NCBI GenBank assembly: GCA_003175865.1
Contig: PSRF01000176.1
Location: 1 to 5,420 of the forward strand
Direction: 5' to 3'
Source of the DNA: Blastocatellia bacterium
GTDB lineage: Bacteria > Acidobacteriota > Blastocatellia > Pyrinomonadales > Pyrinomonadaceae
DNA length: 5,420 nt
In this document: positions 1 to 5,381 of the stretch, piece by piece
Position numbering within the stretch: position 1 is the stretch's first letter
Layout: every line of letters starts with the position of its first letter
Made by a program: the position numbers and the translations under genes
The notes under the pieces: model-generated
What the model was told of the DNA's origin: nothing
Seen by the model: the letters and a program-made list of their open reading frames with translations, nothing else
Database searches by the model: none

Positions 1-19
1 TAGGATTCGTTCAAAGGAA

Positions 20-41
20 GGGCGGCCACGGAGTGCCGCCC
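20..41 (-). terminator. GC-rich hairpin after the nucleoside hydrolase gene, possible terminator
   Basis: GGGCGGC (20-26) and GCCGCCC (35-41) form a perfect 7-bp stem with an 8-nt loop. An alternative fold pairs CAC with GTG around a GGA triloop. On the minus strand it lies 8 nt past the TAA stop at 50-52 and is followed by TTCCTTT, a weak, interrupted T tract. Position and stem suit a rho-independent terminator, but the tail is poor. It may equally be one copy of a dispersed intergenic palindrome. Confidence 0.45.
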
Positions 42-49
42 CCCTACAG

Positions 50-1042
50 TTATGGCATCCCGAAAGTCAGGCGACCGTAGTTGCGCATTGGAATCTTGTG
101 TATTCGTTGATACGTGTCCACAAGTTTCAAAAAGTCGGACCACATCGTCTTTTCGTCCACGGTGGTGATCCAGGTTATGACTCTATCCGTGTTGACTTGT
201 TCGAAGGTCATGTTGTCGTGCAGTCGCGGTCTTGGTGTCATGTGCTGTGTCGTCAGACCTAGGACGTACGCGAGCGTAATGTCGTCCCAGATAACCCATG
301 ATTTGGAAAAGTCGTTGACCCTGAGTGGTTTGACATAACGGAAATACCACGCCTGATACTCTTCCCACAACCAGCTACCGATTGATCCGCGCGCGCTCAG
401 CATATTCTTGGCCTGGTCGTATGTCAGAGAAAGGCTTGCGCGACAAACATCGCCCGGCCCAATAACGAGCGGCACATTCGAATCCAGAATTGCCTGAACA
501 GCATGCACGTCGTTGGCGACGTTGAACTCCTCCCCACCTTTTTCGTTAGTGAACCCCATTTGAACAACGCGTATGCGATCGATGATTGTTGGATCGAGCA
601 GAATTGCGGATGCGACGTCGGTTGCGGCGCCAATCATCAGGACGGTTAAGCGATTTTCACTTGAGAAGTTCTTGGATTGCGCAATCAGAAATCTCACGGC
701 TGGACTTGAGATAGGTGTCTTCGCATCGTTTAGTGGCACGTCACCGCCCTCGATTAGTGGAGGGTGTTTGCGCATTCCAAGTCGATTCTCAACGACGTCA
801 ACAAGAATGCGATAAGAGGTGTGACCTGCTGGTGCGGCGATTGTGGGAGCGTGTGCAGACATTATTCCTAAGACGTTGAAGCGCGATTGCAGCAGGAGAT
901 ACGTGATTGCCCACTGATCATCAATCTCATTGCCAACGTCGGTGGAGAGGATGACGGGGATGCGCGTGGTTTGAGCGTTTATGCGTGCCACACCGGCGAA
1001 GAGCATTAATGCGTGAATGAAACATACAAATATCAGTCGCAT
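50..1042 (-). CDS. Secreted nucleoside-hydrolase-like protein (inosine/uridine-preferring hydrolase fold)
   Basis: The 330-residue product begins with a signal peptide (basic MR, hydrophobic core at about 3-18, probable cleavage near INA-Q at 21-24), so it should act in the periplasm or outside the cell. Known nucleoside hydrolases split N-ribosidic bonds using a Ca2+-bound catalytic aspartate. Family landmarks are visible in order: STDVGNEIDD at 33-42 (canonical DTDPGxDD), IGAATDVASAI at 137-147 (the GPLTNxA region), EEFNVANDVHA at 171-181 (the EFNxxxDPEA motif) and WDDITLA at 252-258 (the HDPxA motif that supplies the last Ca2+ ligand). Differences from classical enzymes are Ser for the first Asp, two extra residues (NE) before the DD pair, and Trp252 where inosine-type enzymes have His. 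Specificity is therefore uncertain and the substrate may not be a standard nucleoside. The ATG at 1042 is chosen because it gives a full signal peptide. No clear Shine-Dalgarno precedes it. It is the last gene of the minus-strand series. Confidence 0.85.
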   Translation of the reverse strand: MRLIFVCFIHALMLFAGVARINAQTTRIPVILSTDVGNEIDDQWAITYLLLQSRFNVLGIMSAHAPTIAAPAGHTSYRILVDVVENRLGMRKHPPLIEGGDVPLNDAKTPISSPAVRFLIAQSKNFSSENRLTVLMIGAATDVASAILLDPTIIDRIRVVQMGFTNEKGGEEFNVANDVHAVQAILDSNVPLVIGPGDVCRASLSLTYDQAKNMLSARGSIGSWLWEEYQAWYFRYVKPLRVNDFSKSWVIWDDITLAYVLGLTTQHMTPRPRLHDNMTFEQVNTDRVITWITTVDEKTMWSDFLKLVDTYQRIHKIPMRNYGRLTFGMP

Positions 1043-1048
1043 ATCGAG

Positions 1049-1076
1049 TTAATAGTTGTCTGGTACAACGAGTAAA
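1049..1076 (-). promoter_or_regulatory. Weak sigma70-like promoter candidate close to the nucleoside hydrolase start
   Basis: On the minus strand TTTACT (1076-1071) and TATTAA (1054-1049), each 4/6 to consensus, are separated by 16 nt. A start site 6-8 nt downstream would fall at about the ATG at 1042. Together with the missing Shine-Dalgarno this would suit a leaderless transcript. The match is poor and could be chance in AT-rich sequence. Confidence 0.18.
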
Positions 1077-1084
1077 GTAAGGCG

Positions 1085-1255
1085 CCCTTTAGTAGTCACG
1101 TTGACTAGATCAGTCAAGCTCTTCCGTCGGACCGCGTACGTCTCGTGCGCTTACTTTTGAATCTGAGCTGGTTCGCTATTCAGAGTTGGCGCACGAGACT
1201 TACGCGATCCAACAGAAGAGCTTGAGTGATCTACTCGATAGATACTACTAAAGGG
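1085..1255. repeat. 171-bp near-perfect palindrome with terminal inverted repeats (MITE-like or structured RNA)
   Basis: The ends are perfect 12-bp inverted repeats: CCCTTTAGTAGT (1085-1096) and ACTACTAAAGGG (1244-1255). After a poorly matched stretch (about 1097-1106), pairing resumes at AGATCA (1107-1112) and runs to GCGC (1147-1150) against 1189-1232, with 39 of 44 positions complementary and no gap. Inside, ACT (1153-1155) pairs with AGT (1184-1186) and TGAAT (1158-1162) with ATTCA (1178-1182), leaving an apical loop of about 15 nt. The element fills most of the 234-bp gap between the isomerase stop and the nucleoside hydrolase start. It encodes no protein that I can support. I see no clear target-site duplication (left flank GTAAGGCG, right flank TAAAAGCT), so mobility is inferred from shape only. 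Confidence 0.9.
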
Positions 1256-1276
1256 TAAAAGCTTCAAACTTGCTCG

Positions 1277-2179
1277 TCAGAATTTCAGTTGTTCGAGATA
1301 GCTCAGACTCTTTGGGATTTGAGTCTCCGCAGATGGCGATTCGTCTTCAACGAAATACCACTTCACGCCTGCCTTTTTCGCAGCGCGAAAGATGTTGGGC
1401 CAATCGATCACGCCCTGACCGAGAACTACGCTGTTAGTAACATCAGAATGTCCGGTAAATGCCTGGGGCGTTCCTACCTTCATGTCCTTCACGTGCATTA
1501 GTTCAAAACGGTTGCCGTACTTCGCCAGGAGCTTTAAAGGATCCTGGCCCGGGTTGACTATCCAAAAGACGTCCATCTGAAATCGCACGTACTTTGGATT
1601 TGTCTCCGACGCGAGTAGATCAAACAGAGTCCCGTTTCCGTATGGCAGAAACTCGTAGCCGTGCGTGTGGTAGAAAAACTTCAGCCCGTGTTTTGCGAGT
1701 GTTTCTCCCGCGAGATTGAAGACTGCCGCAGCTTCGCGAGTCGTCTTGTCATCGAAAGGATCCTGGTGCGGGATCCATGAACAACCTACATATTCGAGTC
1801 CAAAAATCTTCGCTTCGCGAGCGATCTGTTCGATGTTGTCGCGACACTGCTCATAAGGGAAGTGGCCACTGACAGCCTTGAGACCACGCACGTCTAGCAG
1901 TTGCTTAAACTTGTCAGGAGGCACGCCATATGTTCCCGCCAACTCAACGTATTTAAATCCCATTCCTTTAACTTTATCGAGCGTGCCTGGTACATCAGAC
2001 TTGAATTGATCTCTCAGACTGTAGAGTTGAAGACCCACGGGTCCTTTGAAACTTGGCCCAGTGCCTCTTGAGTGTTGCGCTGTAGAGTGCTGGACACTGG
2101 TAAGGAACAAGGCAACAACACTGCAAACGAGCATGACGACAGCTATGCATCGCTTAGCTCTTGTTGGCTTTAAGTTCAT
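1277..2179 (-). CDS. Secreted sugar phosphate isomerase/epimerase-like TIM-barrel protein (COG1082, xylose-isomerase-like)
   Basis: The product has 300 residues from the ATG at 2179. This start gives a typical signal peptide: basic N-region, hydrophobic core at about 12-27, and probable cleavage around STA-Q at 32-35. The rest matches the AP-endonuclease-2/xylose-isomerase-like barrel: LQLYSLR (50-56) on strand 1, YVELAG (77-82) with Glu79, SGHFPYEQC with His106, HTHGYEF (171-177), MDVFW with Asp203, HVKD (229-232), GQGVIDW and VEDES with Glu278/Glu280. The acidic and His residues at strand ends are those that usually bind a divalent metal in this superfamily. Family members isomerise or epimerise sugars, inositols or keto-sugars and often sit beside Gfo/Idh/MocA dehydrogenases, as here. 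An exported enzyme is unlikely to act on a phosphorylated cytoplasmic sugar. The start has no strong Shine-Dalgarno. An in-frame GTG at 2206 lies in a repeat hairpin and was not used. Confidence 0.88.
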   Translation of the reverse strand: MNLKPTRAKRCIAVVMLVCSVVALFLTSVQHSTAQHSRGTGPSFKGPVGLQLYSLRDQFKSDVPGTLDKVKGMGFKYVELAGTYGVPPDKFKQLLDVRGLKAVSGHFPYEQCRDNIEQIAREAKIFGLEYVGCSWIPHQDPFDDKTTREAAAVFNLAGETLAKHGLKFFYHTHGYEFLPYGNGTLFDLLASETNPKYVRFQMDVFWIVNPGQDPLKLLAKYGNRFELMHVKDMKVGTPQAFTGHSDVTNSVVLGQGVIDWPNIFRAAKKAGVKWYFVEDESPSAETQIPKSLSYLEQLKF

Positions 2180-2201
2180 ACTTTCGCATTTACCGACAAA
2201 C

Positions 2202-2224
2202 ACCACCGGTTTTATACCGGTGGT
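2202..2224 (+). repeat. Hairpin A, outer left unit (ACCGGT type)
   Basis: ACCACCGGT (2202-2210) and ACCGGTGGT (2216-2224) form a perfect 9-bp stem with loop TTTAT. CCTAATCG follows at 2237-2244. In the minus-strand transcript the hairpin lies 22 nt upstream of the isomerase ATG and could affect access to that weak start. Confidence 0.9.
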
Positions 2225-2266
2225 ACTTATTTTCAGCCTAATCGTCCATGCATCGATAATTTGATA

Positions 2267-2287
2267 CCACCGACTTTAAGTCGGTGG
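2267..2287 (+). repeat. Hairpin B, inner left unit (CGACTT type)
   Basis: CCACCGACTT (2267-2276) and AAGTCGGTGG (2278-2287) are perfect complements around a single T. Physically this is a 9-bp stem with a 3-nt loop. Flanks TTGATA on the left and AGG on the right are shared with the inverted copy at 2341-2370. Confidence 0.9.
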
Positions 2288-2343
2288 AGGATCAACGTCT
2301 GCCCTCTTAATAGAATTCACTTAGCATGCTAGAACGTGAAGCT

Positions 2344-2364
2344 CCACCGACATGAAGTCGGTGG
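2344..2364 (-). repeat. Hairpin B', inner right unit, inverted copy of hairpin B
   Basis: CCACCGAC (2344-2351) and GTCGGTGG (2357-2364) form an 8-bp stem with loop ATGAA. Read on the minus strand it has the same flanks as hairpin B (TTGATG before, AGC after), and the 30-nt units agree at 26 positions. Confidence 0.9.
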
Positions 2365-2407
2365 CATCAATCGCTGGGCTGTGACTCCGATTAGGTCAAG
2401 CCTAATG

Positions 2408-2430
2408 ACCACCGGTGTGAAACCGGTGGT
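2408..2430 (-). repeat. Hairpin A', outer right unit, just behind the PD40 stop
   Basis: ACCACCGGT (2408-2416) and ACCGGTGGT (2422-2430) form a perfect 9-bp stem with loop GTGAA. A second small stem, ATTAGG/CCTAAT (2390-2395/2401-2406), abuts it. On the minus strand the hairpin begins 5 nt past the PD40 stop codon. It has no T tract, so it is more likely an mRNA 3'-end barrier or a repeat than a classical terminator. Confidence 0.88.
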
Positions 2431-2435
2431 ATTGC

Positions 2436-3947
2436 TCAGTTCAGTGTTGTATTACTAACAAACGCGATCCTTTTACTGTCCGGCGACCACGAAGGGACAT
2501 TGATCGTTCCCTGACCACCATAAACATAAGCGATCACCTTTGGCTTCGCCTGATCGATTGGCATCAGCCGAATGTACACATGTTTGTAGAACGGATGATC
2601 CGTCGGTGCAACGTCCTTTAGAAACGACAGAAACACGATCCACTTGCCGTCCGGCGAAATATGCGGAAACCAGTTGTTGAATTCATCATTCGTTACCTGT
2701 TCCTGCGAACTACCATCAGGCTTCATCCGCCAGATCTGCATCGTTCCTGAGCGAGTGGAGTTGAAGTAGATATACTTGCCATCGGGTGTGTATTCCGGTC
2801 CATCATCAAGCCCCTTCGAGTTCGTCAGGTTTGTCTCTTCGCCGCCTTTTACTGAAATCTTGTAGATGTCAAACTCGTTATTCCTACCGCCCGTGTAAAC
2901 CAAGAACTTTGCATCGGGGGACCAGCCGTGCAAATAAGATGGACCATTCGAAGTTACCCGACGCGGCGTCCCACCTGCTACAGGCACGGTGTAAACAATC
3001 GACGCGTTCCCATCATCCTTGCTGTGATTGCTGATAGCGAGCATCTTGCCATCGAACGAAAGCACGTGGTCGTTATTGTTATTGATTGCGAAGCCAGTAT
3101 CGATTGGTTCGGGGATGTTGTTCTTAAGATCGAATCGGTACAGGCGACCGTTGCGATTGTAGATTAGTGCGCGCCCATCCTTGGTCCAGTTTGGTGCTTG
3201 AAACGAATCTTTCGCGGTGTAGATTGTCTTTCGACCGCCGGTTGCGACATCCATGATTTCAAGATTACTGCCAATATAATCACGATATGGAACAAAGTTT
3301 TCGTTTGCGGGCACAGTAATGCGCACGTTATTAAACGCGGCTTTCTCGGTGACGTCCTTGTTATGTGAACAGACAAACAGACCAACATAAACCTCTTCGC
3401 CAAGATCGAGCGAAACCTCGTCGCTCGTGAATGTTTCACCAAACTGAGCGACAGACATGATATAGCGATTACCTCGTCGCTCAAGTTGTAAGACGTTGGG
3501 TGCCTTAATAGACGAAATCTTTTCCTCGATGTTTCCAGCCTTTGTTCTTCTGAACTGGAGCGACGTGAGTCCATTTCCGTGCAGGACCACGCTGGCTTGT
3601 GCGGCGTCAGCGTCAAGATTCGACCGAACAATCCAGCCGATTTTTCGATGCTCTTCTACGCCTTTGCTTATGAAGCGAGCGTTTGCGGTGAGGATAAAGT
3701 TGCCTGTGAGACGTTGCCAGACAAAATGAAACTCGTCGCGCACGGCCCACATGTTTGTACCTGAACCCTCGATCGTGTACTCCTGATTTTCTGTATCGTA
3801 GCTTGCACCTCCAGAATGAACCGGACTGCCAACATCTGTCTGCCCCCCGAATGCGCCGAGAGAAGTTTGCTGCGAAAGAGTTTTGTTGCTCGACATAAGA
3901 ACGATCAGTGTGACAAGTATCAATTGCAGGATTCGAGTCTTATTCAT
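2436..3947 (-). CDS. Secreted PD40/TolB-like beta-propeller protein with N-terminal concanavalin-like domain
   Basis: The product has 503 residues from the ATG at 3947, which follows GAGG at a 5-nt spacing and opens a signal peptide (basic NKTR, hydrophobic 7-19, cleavage near TLS-Q at 24-26; no lipobox Cys). Residues of about 32-214 look like a beta-sandwich of the DUF1349/concanavalin type: NMWAVRDEFHFVW, HRKIGWIVR and LHGNGLTSLQFRR are its recognisable strands. Residues of about 225-503 hold at least six PD40 repeats with the (S/T)xDG(K/R)xhhah pattern, including NWTKDGRALIY (254-264), SFDGKMLAI, WSPDAKFLVY (342-351), YTPDGKYIYF (386-395), ISPDGKWIVF (430-439) and WSPDSKRIAF (487-496). This makes a TolB-like propeller, but the N-terminal domain of true TolB is absent, so a Tol-Pal role is not supported. 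Such proteins usually bind glycans or proteins outside the cytoplasm; the ligand is unknown. It is the first minus-strand gene, divergent from the oxidoreductase. Confidence 0.87.
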   Translation of the reverse strand: MNKTRILQLILVTLIVLMSSNKTLSQQTSLGAFGGQTDVGSPVHSGGASYDTENQEYTIEGSGTNMWAVRDEFHFVWQRLTGNFILTANARFISKGVEEHRKIGWIVRSNLDADAAQASVVLHGNGLTSLQFRRTKAGNIEEKISSIKAPNVLQLERRGNRYIMSVAQFGETFTSDEVSLDLGEEVYVGLFVCSHNKDVTEKAAFNNVRITVPANENFVPYRDYIGSNLEIMDVATGGRKTIYTAKDSFQAPNWTKDGRALIYNRNGRLYRFDLKNNIPEPIDTGFAINNNNDHVLSFDGKMLAISNHSKDDGNASIVYTVPVAGGTPRRVTSNGPSYLHGWSPDAKFLVYTGGRNNEFDIYKISVKGGEETNLTNSKGLDDGPEYTPDGKYIYFNSTRSGTMQIWRMKPDGSSQEQVTNDEFNNWFPHISPDGKWIVFLSFLKDVAPTDHPFYKHVYIRLMPIDQAKPKVIAYVYGGQGTINVPSWSPDSKRIAFVSNTTLN

Positions 3948-3952
3948 GAGGG

Positions 3953-3957
3953 CCTCA
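3953..3957 (-). promoter_or_regulatory. Ribosome binding site of the PD40 gene
   Basis: TGAGG on the minus strand, with 5 nt between it and the ATG at 3947. It decides the start: the open frame continues upstream to an ATG at 4100, but only 3947 has both this site and a signal peptide. Confidence 0.65.
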
Positions 3958-3961
3958 TTGA

Positions 3962-3980
3962 TATTGTTCAAAAAACAATA
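3962..3980. promoter_or_regulatory. 7-bp dyad TATTGTT/AACAATA, possible operator or 5'-leader hairpin
   Basis: TATTGTT (3962-3968) and AACAATA (3974-3980) are perfect complements around CAAAA. The dyad lies 14 nt upstream of the PD40 ATG and overlaps the predicted start of its transcript. It could be an operator for an unidentified repressor or a leader hairpin. A dyad this AT-rich may also be chance. Confidence 0.35.
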
Positions 3981-4114
3981 GTGACCAATAGCGTCGATGA
4001 TGTCAGAATGTGCCGCTTCTTTGGTGGGTGAGCATTGTAAAGCAACACGTCCAACGAATCCCATTAGAATCAGAGGACAAATGGGACAAATATGACGCAT
4101 GGGAGTTCGAGTCG

Positions 4115-5356
4115 ATGACGAAGAGGTTGGGTATTGGATTTATTGGAAGTGGCTTTGTCGCGAAATTTCACCTGCAGGCGTGGCGTGGTGTGCGCGACGC
4201 TGATGTCCGCGGGGTCTACAGTCCCAACCGCGAGCATGCGGAAGAGACGGCTGGCATTGCGCAACAACTACGCATTGGTGAAGCGCGCGCTTTCAATTCG
4301 ATCGAGGAAATGGTTGCAGCTCCGGAGATCGACTGCATCTGGCTTTGTGGTCCCAACCATCTGCGGGTCGAGAACATGCAGGCGATTTGCGATGCCGTCA
4401 GTTCCGGCAAGGGCAAACTCCTTGGTGTAGCCTGCGAAAAGCCCCTTGCTCGCAACGTTGGCGAAGCGCGTCGTATGGTGCAGCTGGTTGAGGAGACCGG
4501 GCTGCTCCATGGATATCTGGAAGATCAGATCTTTGCGCCAAGCGTAGCACGCGGCAAACAGATCATGTGGAGTCGCGCTGCGTCACTTACGGGCAGGCCT
4601 TACCTGGCGCGCGCGGCTGAGGAACACAGTGGGCCACACTCGCCATGGTTCTGGTGTGGTGAACTGCAAGGTGGCGGCGTACTCAACGACATGATGTGTC
4701 ACAGTATTGAAGTTGCGCGTTTTATGTTGACTGAACCTGGTGCATCTCGTTCGAGTATTCGACCTGTGAAAGTGTCGGCGCAGATAGGAAGCTTGAAGTG
4801 GTCCAGACCGGAGTATGTGGAGTTACTGAAGAAGAACATGGGCGCGGCAGTCGACTATAAAAACAAGCCCGCTGAAGATTTTGCGCGCGCGACAATCAAT
4901 TACGTTGACGAAAACAACAATCCACTGATCGTTGAGGTCACAACATCCTGGAGTTATGTCGGTGCCGGGTTGCGTTTGAGTCTTGAAGTGCTCGGGCCCG
5001 AGTACTCACTGGCGATGAACTCGCTCGATAGCGGACTAAAGCTTTTCATGAGCCGAGAAGTTAAAGGCGACGCGGGTGAAGATCTGGTTGAGAAACAAAA
5101 TGCGGAGCAGGGATTAATGCCGATCCTCGGAAACGAGGCGGCTGAGTACGGATATGAGTCGCAGAACCGTTACATGGTCCAATGTTTCCTCGATGGTAAG
5201 CAACCTGAAGAAAATTTTTATGATGGTTTGGAGATTACGGAGTTGTTGATGACCTCCTACATGAGTGCCGAGCAGGAGCGCACGGTTGAGTTTCGACCTG
5301 AAGGATTGGAGAACTATGTGCCGTTGGTGGCGCAGGGTTTATGGAAGGGAAGGTAA
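4115..5356 (+). CDS. Gfo/Idh/MocA family NAD(P)-dependent oxidoreductase
   Basis: The product has 413 residues and no signal peptide, so it is cytoplasmic. The N-terminal Rossmann fold shows the dinucleotide motif GFIGSGFVAKFH (8-19) right after the start, which is why the ATG at 4115 is chosen over 4010; GGGAG (4101-4105) lies 9 nt upstream. CGPNHLR (78-84) and the family EKP motif (108-110, Lys109) follow. The C-terminal substrate domain has GGGVLNDMMCH (186-196), supplying the Asp192 and His196 expected in the active site. The usual HxxD ending is HSIE here and the Gly before His is Cys. The family oxidises or reduces sugars, inositols and their derivatives, often at a hydroxyl giving a keto-sugar. 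At 413 residues it is slightly longer than the common 330-390. Its divergent position beside a COG1082 isomerase supports a sugar or cyclitol pathway; the exact substrate is not readable. Residue pattern and position support function; nothing suggests truncation. Confidence 0.92.
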   Translation: MTKRLGIGFIGSGFVAKFHLQAWRGVRDADVRGVYSPNREHAEETAGIAQQLRIGEARAFNSIEEMVAAPEIDCIWLCGPNHLRVENMQAICDAVSSGKGKLLGVACEKPLARNVGEARRMVQLVEETGLLHGYLEDQIFAPSVARGKQIMWSRAASLTGRPYLARAAEEHSGPHSPWFWCGELQGGGVLNDMMCHSIEVARFMLTEPGASRSSIRPVKVSAQIGSLKWSRPEYVELLKKNMGAAVDYKNKPAEDFARATINYVDENNNPLIVEVTTSWSYVGAGLRLSLEVLGPEYSLAMNSLDSGLKLFMSREVKGDAGEDLVEKQNAEQGLMPILGNEAAEYGYESQNRYMVQCFLDGKQPEENFYDGLEITELLMTSYMSAEQERTVEFRPEGLENYVPLVAQGLWKGR

Positions 5357-5365
5357 GTGCTGGGA

Positions 5366-5380
5366 GCGAGGCGTCCTCGC
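5366..5380 (+). terminator. GC-rich hairpin after the oxidoreductase gene, possible terminator or repeat
   Basis: GCGAGG (5366-5371) and CCTCGC (5375-5380) form a perfect 6-bp stem with loop CGT, 9 nt after the TAA stop. The following CTGCTAGTTTCGG has only three Ts in a row, so intrinsic termination would be weak. It may be the outer part of the palindrome that begins at 5382. Confidence 0.4.
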
Positions 5381-5381
5381 C

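Larger units (their letters stand above)
2202..2430. repeat. 229-bp nested imperfect palindrome built of four hairpins in mirror order (REP/BIME-like)
   Basis: Four short palindromes are arranged A-B-B'-A' about one axis at 2315-2316, where GAATTC (2313-2318) sits. Outer units 2202-2244 and 2388-2430 are inverted copies: the 23-nt hairpin matches at 21/23, and CCTAATCG (2237-2244; complement at 2388-2395) lies exactly 12 nt beyond each hairpin. Inner units 2261-2290 and 2341-2370 are inverted copies at 26/30. Similarity continues inward (ACGT at 2295-2298 and 2334-2337), while the 16-17-nt spacers between outer and inner units have diverged. The element fills the gap between the PD40 gene and the isomerase gene, starting 5 nt after the PD40 stop and ending 22 nt before the isomerase ATG. 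No coding potential was recognised. Confidence 0.85.
3948..4114. promoter_or_regulatory. Divergent intergenic control region between the PD40 and Gfo/Idh/MocA genes
   Basis: This 167-bp region must contain the promoters of both divergent genes. For the minus strand, CTGACA (complement of 4001-4006, 5/6 to -35) lies 17 nt from CACTAT (complement of 3978-3983, only 3/6 to -10). For the plus strand, TAGAAT (4065-4070, 5/6 to -10) has only a weak -35 (GCAACA, 4042-4047). Tandem GGACAAAT copies at 4075-4082 and 4084-4091 (9-bp period) lie just upstream of the oxidoreductase. None of these is decisive alone. Confidence 0.35.

Noticed and set aside
1085..1255. Intrinsic terminator for the isomerase gene
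   Set aside because: The stem is several times longer than terminators and is not followed by a T run on the minus strand (CGCCTTACTTT). It may still hinder transcription but is not classical.
1085..1255. tRNA, riboswitch or known small RNA in the 1043-1276 gap
   Set aside because: A single long stem with a small loop has no cloverleaf, no T-loop motif and no riboswitch core that I can recognise.
2177..2206. Upstream GTG start at 2206 for the isomerase
   Set aside because: The GTG lies inside repeat hairpin A. The ATG at 2179 gives a cleaner signal peptide.
2322..2331. Perfect 10-bp palindrome TAGCATGCTA as an operator
   Set aside because: It is off the axis of the large palindrome by about 11 bp, lies in a repeat-filled gap and has no promoter context. 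A 10-bp palindrome is not rare enough to claim a site.
2202..2430. CRISPR-like array of four similar short repeats
   Set aside because: The repeats are of two kinds, half are inverted, spacings are unequal and each unit is a self-complementary hairpin in mirror order. No cas gene is near. This is a REP-type palindrome, not a CRISPR.
3164..3631. 155-residue minus-strand frame inside the PD40 gene, and other overlapping frames of 60-100 residues
   Set aside because: They lie in alternative frames of well-supported genes, lack recognisable domains or plausible starts, and are Arg/Ser/Cys-rich as expected for shadow frames.
3948..4100. Longer PD40 protein starting at 4100
   Set aside because: The extra 51 residues put an unlikely Cys-rich stretch before the signal peptide and would run into the divergent gene's leader. 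The ATG at 3947 has GAGG at the right spacing.
4010..4114. Longer oxidoreductase starting at 4010
   Set aside because: Gfo/Idh/MocA proteins begin just before the GxGxxA motif. The extra 35 residues resemble no domain, and 4115 has an upstream GGGAG.
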